Shown: positions 63,796 to 64,000 of the stretch, piece by piece
Layout: each line of letters opens with the position of its first letter
How positions within the stretch are numbered: position 1 is the first letter of the stretch
Assembly: GCA_036873135.1 (NCBI GenBank)
Contig: JAPTYO010000011.1
Coordinates: 10,941,747 to 11,005,746, forward strand
DNA: 64,000 nt
Origin: Clarkia xantiana subsp. parviflora
Lineage: Eukaryota; Streptophyta; Magnoliopsida; Myrtales; Onagraceae
Reading direction: 5' to 3'
Notes under the pieces: generated by a model
What the model was told of the DNA's origin: nothing
The model's database searches: none
Seen by the model: only the letters and a program-made list of their open reading frames with translations
Program-made: the position numbers and the translations under genes

Positions 63796-64000
63796 GAGAA
63801 TATTTCTTGATGATTGATGTTTACTACTTGTCATATGCCGTCTGTCGTCTGCTATCATGATGAAATACTTAGCGAATATTTCTTGATAATTGACGCTTGC
63901 CATATGTCGACTGCTGTCGTAGTCGAACACTTAGAAAATATTCATTGATACTCGACACTTGTCATATGTCGACTGCTGACATAGTGGAACACTTAGAAAA
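63796..64000. repeat. Tandem array in element E (about 60-bp units), runs off the window
   Basis: Units start GAATATTTCTTGAT at 63798 and 63874 and GAAAATATTCATTGATA at 63934, each containing CATATG(T/C)CG(A/T)CTG and (A/T)ACACTTAG or ATACTTAG. The last spacing is 60 bp; the first unit is longer (76 bp). The final GAACACTTAGAAAA at the window end starts a further copy. Confidence 0.8.

Overview
This window looks like nuclear DNA of a dicot-type flowering plant. It is AT-rich, its few host genes are intron-bearing or plant-specific (a CC-type/ROXY glutaredoxin, a GRF-type zinc-finger exon, a CxxCGNxARSxC zinc-finger exon), it carries a short plastid-DNA insertion, and most of the rest is nested plant LTR retrotransposons (Ty3/gypsy of Tat type and Ty1/copia) plus non-autonomous DNA transposons. 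I cannot name the species from the sequence.

Layout. 0-5 kb: an unrecognised minus-strand reading frame (1597-2637) with a roughly 95-bp insertion of plastid atpI-atpH spacer/atpH start beside it (1309-1403), divergent from an intact ROXY glutaredoxin gene (3236-3604) with a TATA box and a TGACGTCA element. 5-8.7 kb: two truncated gypsy 5' ends (LTR plus TGGCGCC primer-binding site; the second keeps a frameshifted gag). 8.66-19.4 kb: a gypsy element A with two LTRs, gag, protease, a second gag-like block, a tandem-repeat array and a multi-exon antisense gene, but no RT, RNase H or integrase. 21.4-24.7 kb: copia element J lacking RT/RNase H. 25.1-25.8 kb: a decayed zinc-finger gene. 25.8-29.3 kb and 31.7-34.6 kb: copia 5' ends (F, G minus; H plus) carrying MITEs. 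34.6-36.9 kb: gypsy fragment C with the same LTR family as A but holding protease and RT and no gag. 36.95-44.76 kb: decayed copia element I. 44.8-48.8 kb: a SINE, a hAT-like, a Harbinger-like and a Mutator-like non-autonomous element. 49.3-60.7 kb: complete Tat-type gypsy element D with identical-length LTRs (737 bp) and a perfect 5-bp target duplication, inserted into a GRF zinc-finger/coiled-coil gene fragment. 61.9-64 kb: the 3' end of another Tat element (E).

Working together. In D the minus strand carries gag, protease, RT, RNase H, a second (archaeal-type) RNase H and integrase, while the opposite strand of its 3' third carries an independent gene with its own TATA box and at least one clear intron. 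It converges on the end of pol across a tandem-repeat array. Element A repeats the plan (antisense multi-exon gene, tandem array between it and the sense genes) but lacks pol. C shares A's LTR and primer-binding site and keeps pol, so A reads as a non-autonomous partner of a C-type element.

Four non-autonomous elements (10285, 28116, 31880, 48080) share long terminal inverted repeats, GGGT...ACCC ends and a CATGTG-type subterminal block; three have perfect 9-bp target duplications, pointing to one Mutator-like lineage. All boundaries were read by eye. No similarity search was run, so superfamily names rest on motifs, ends and target duplications seen here.
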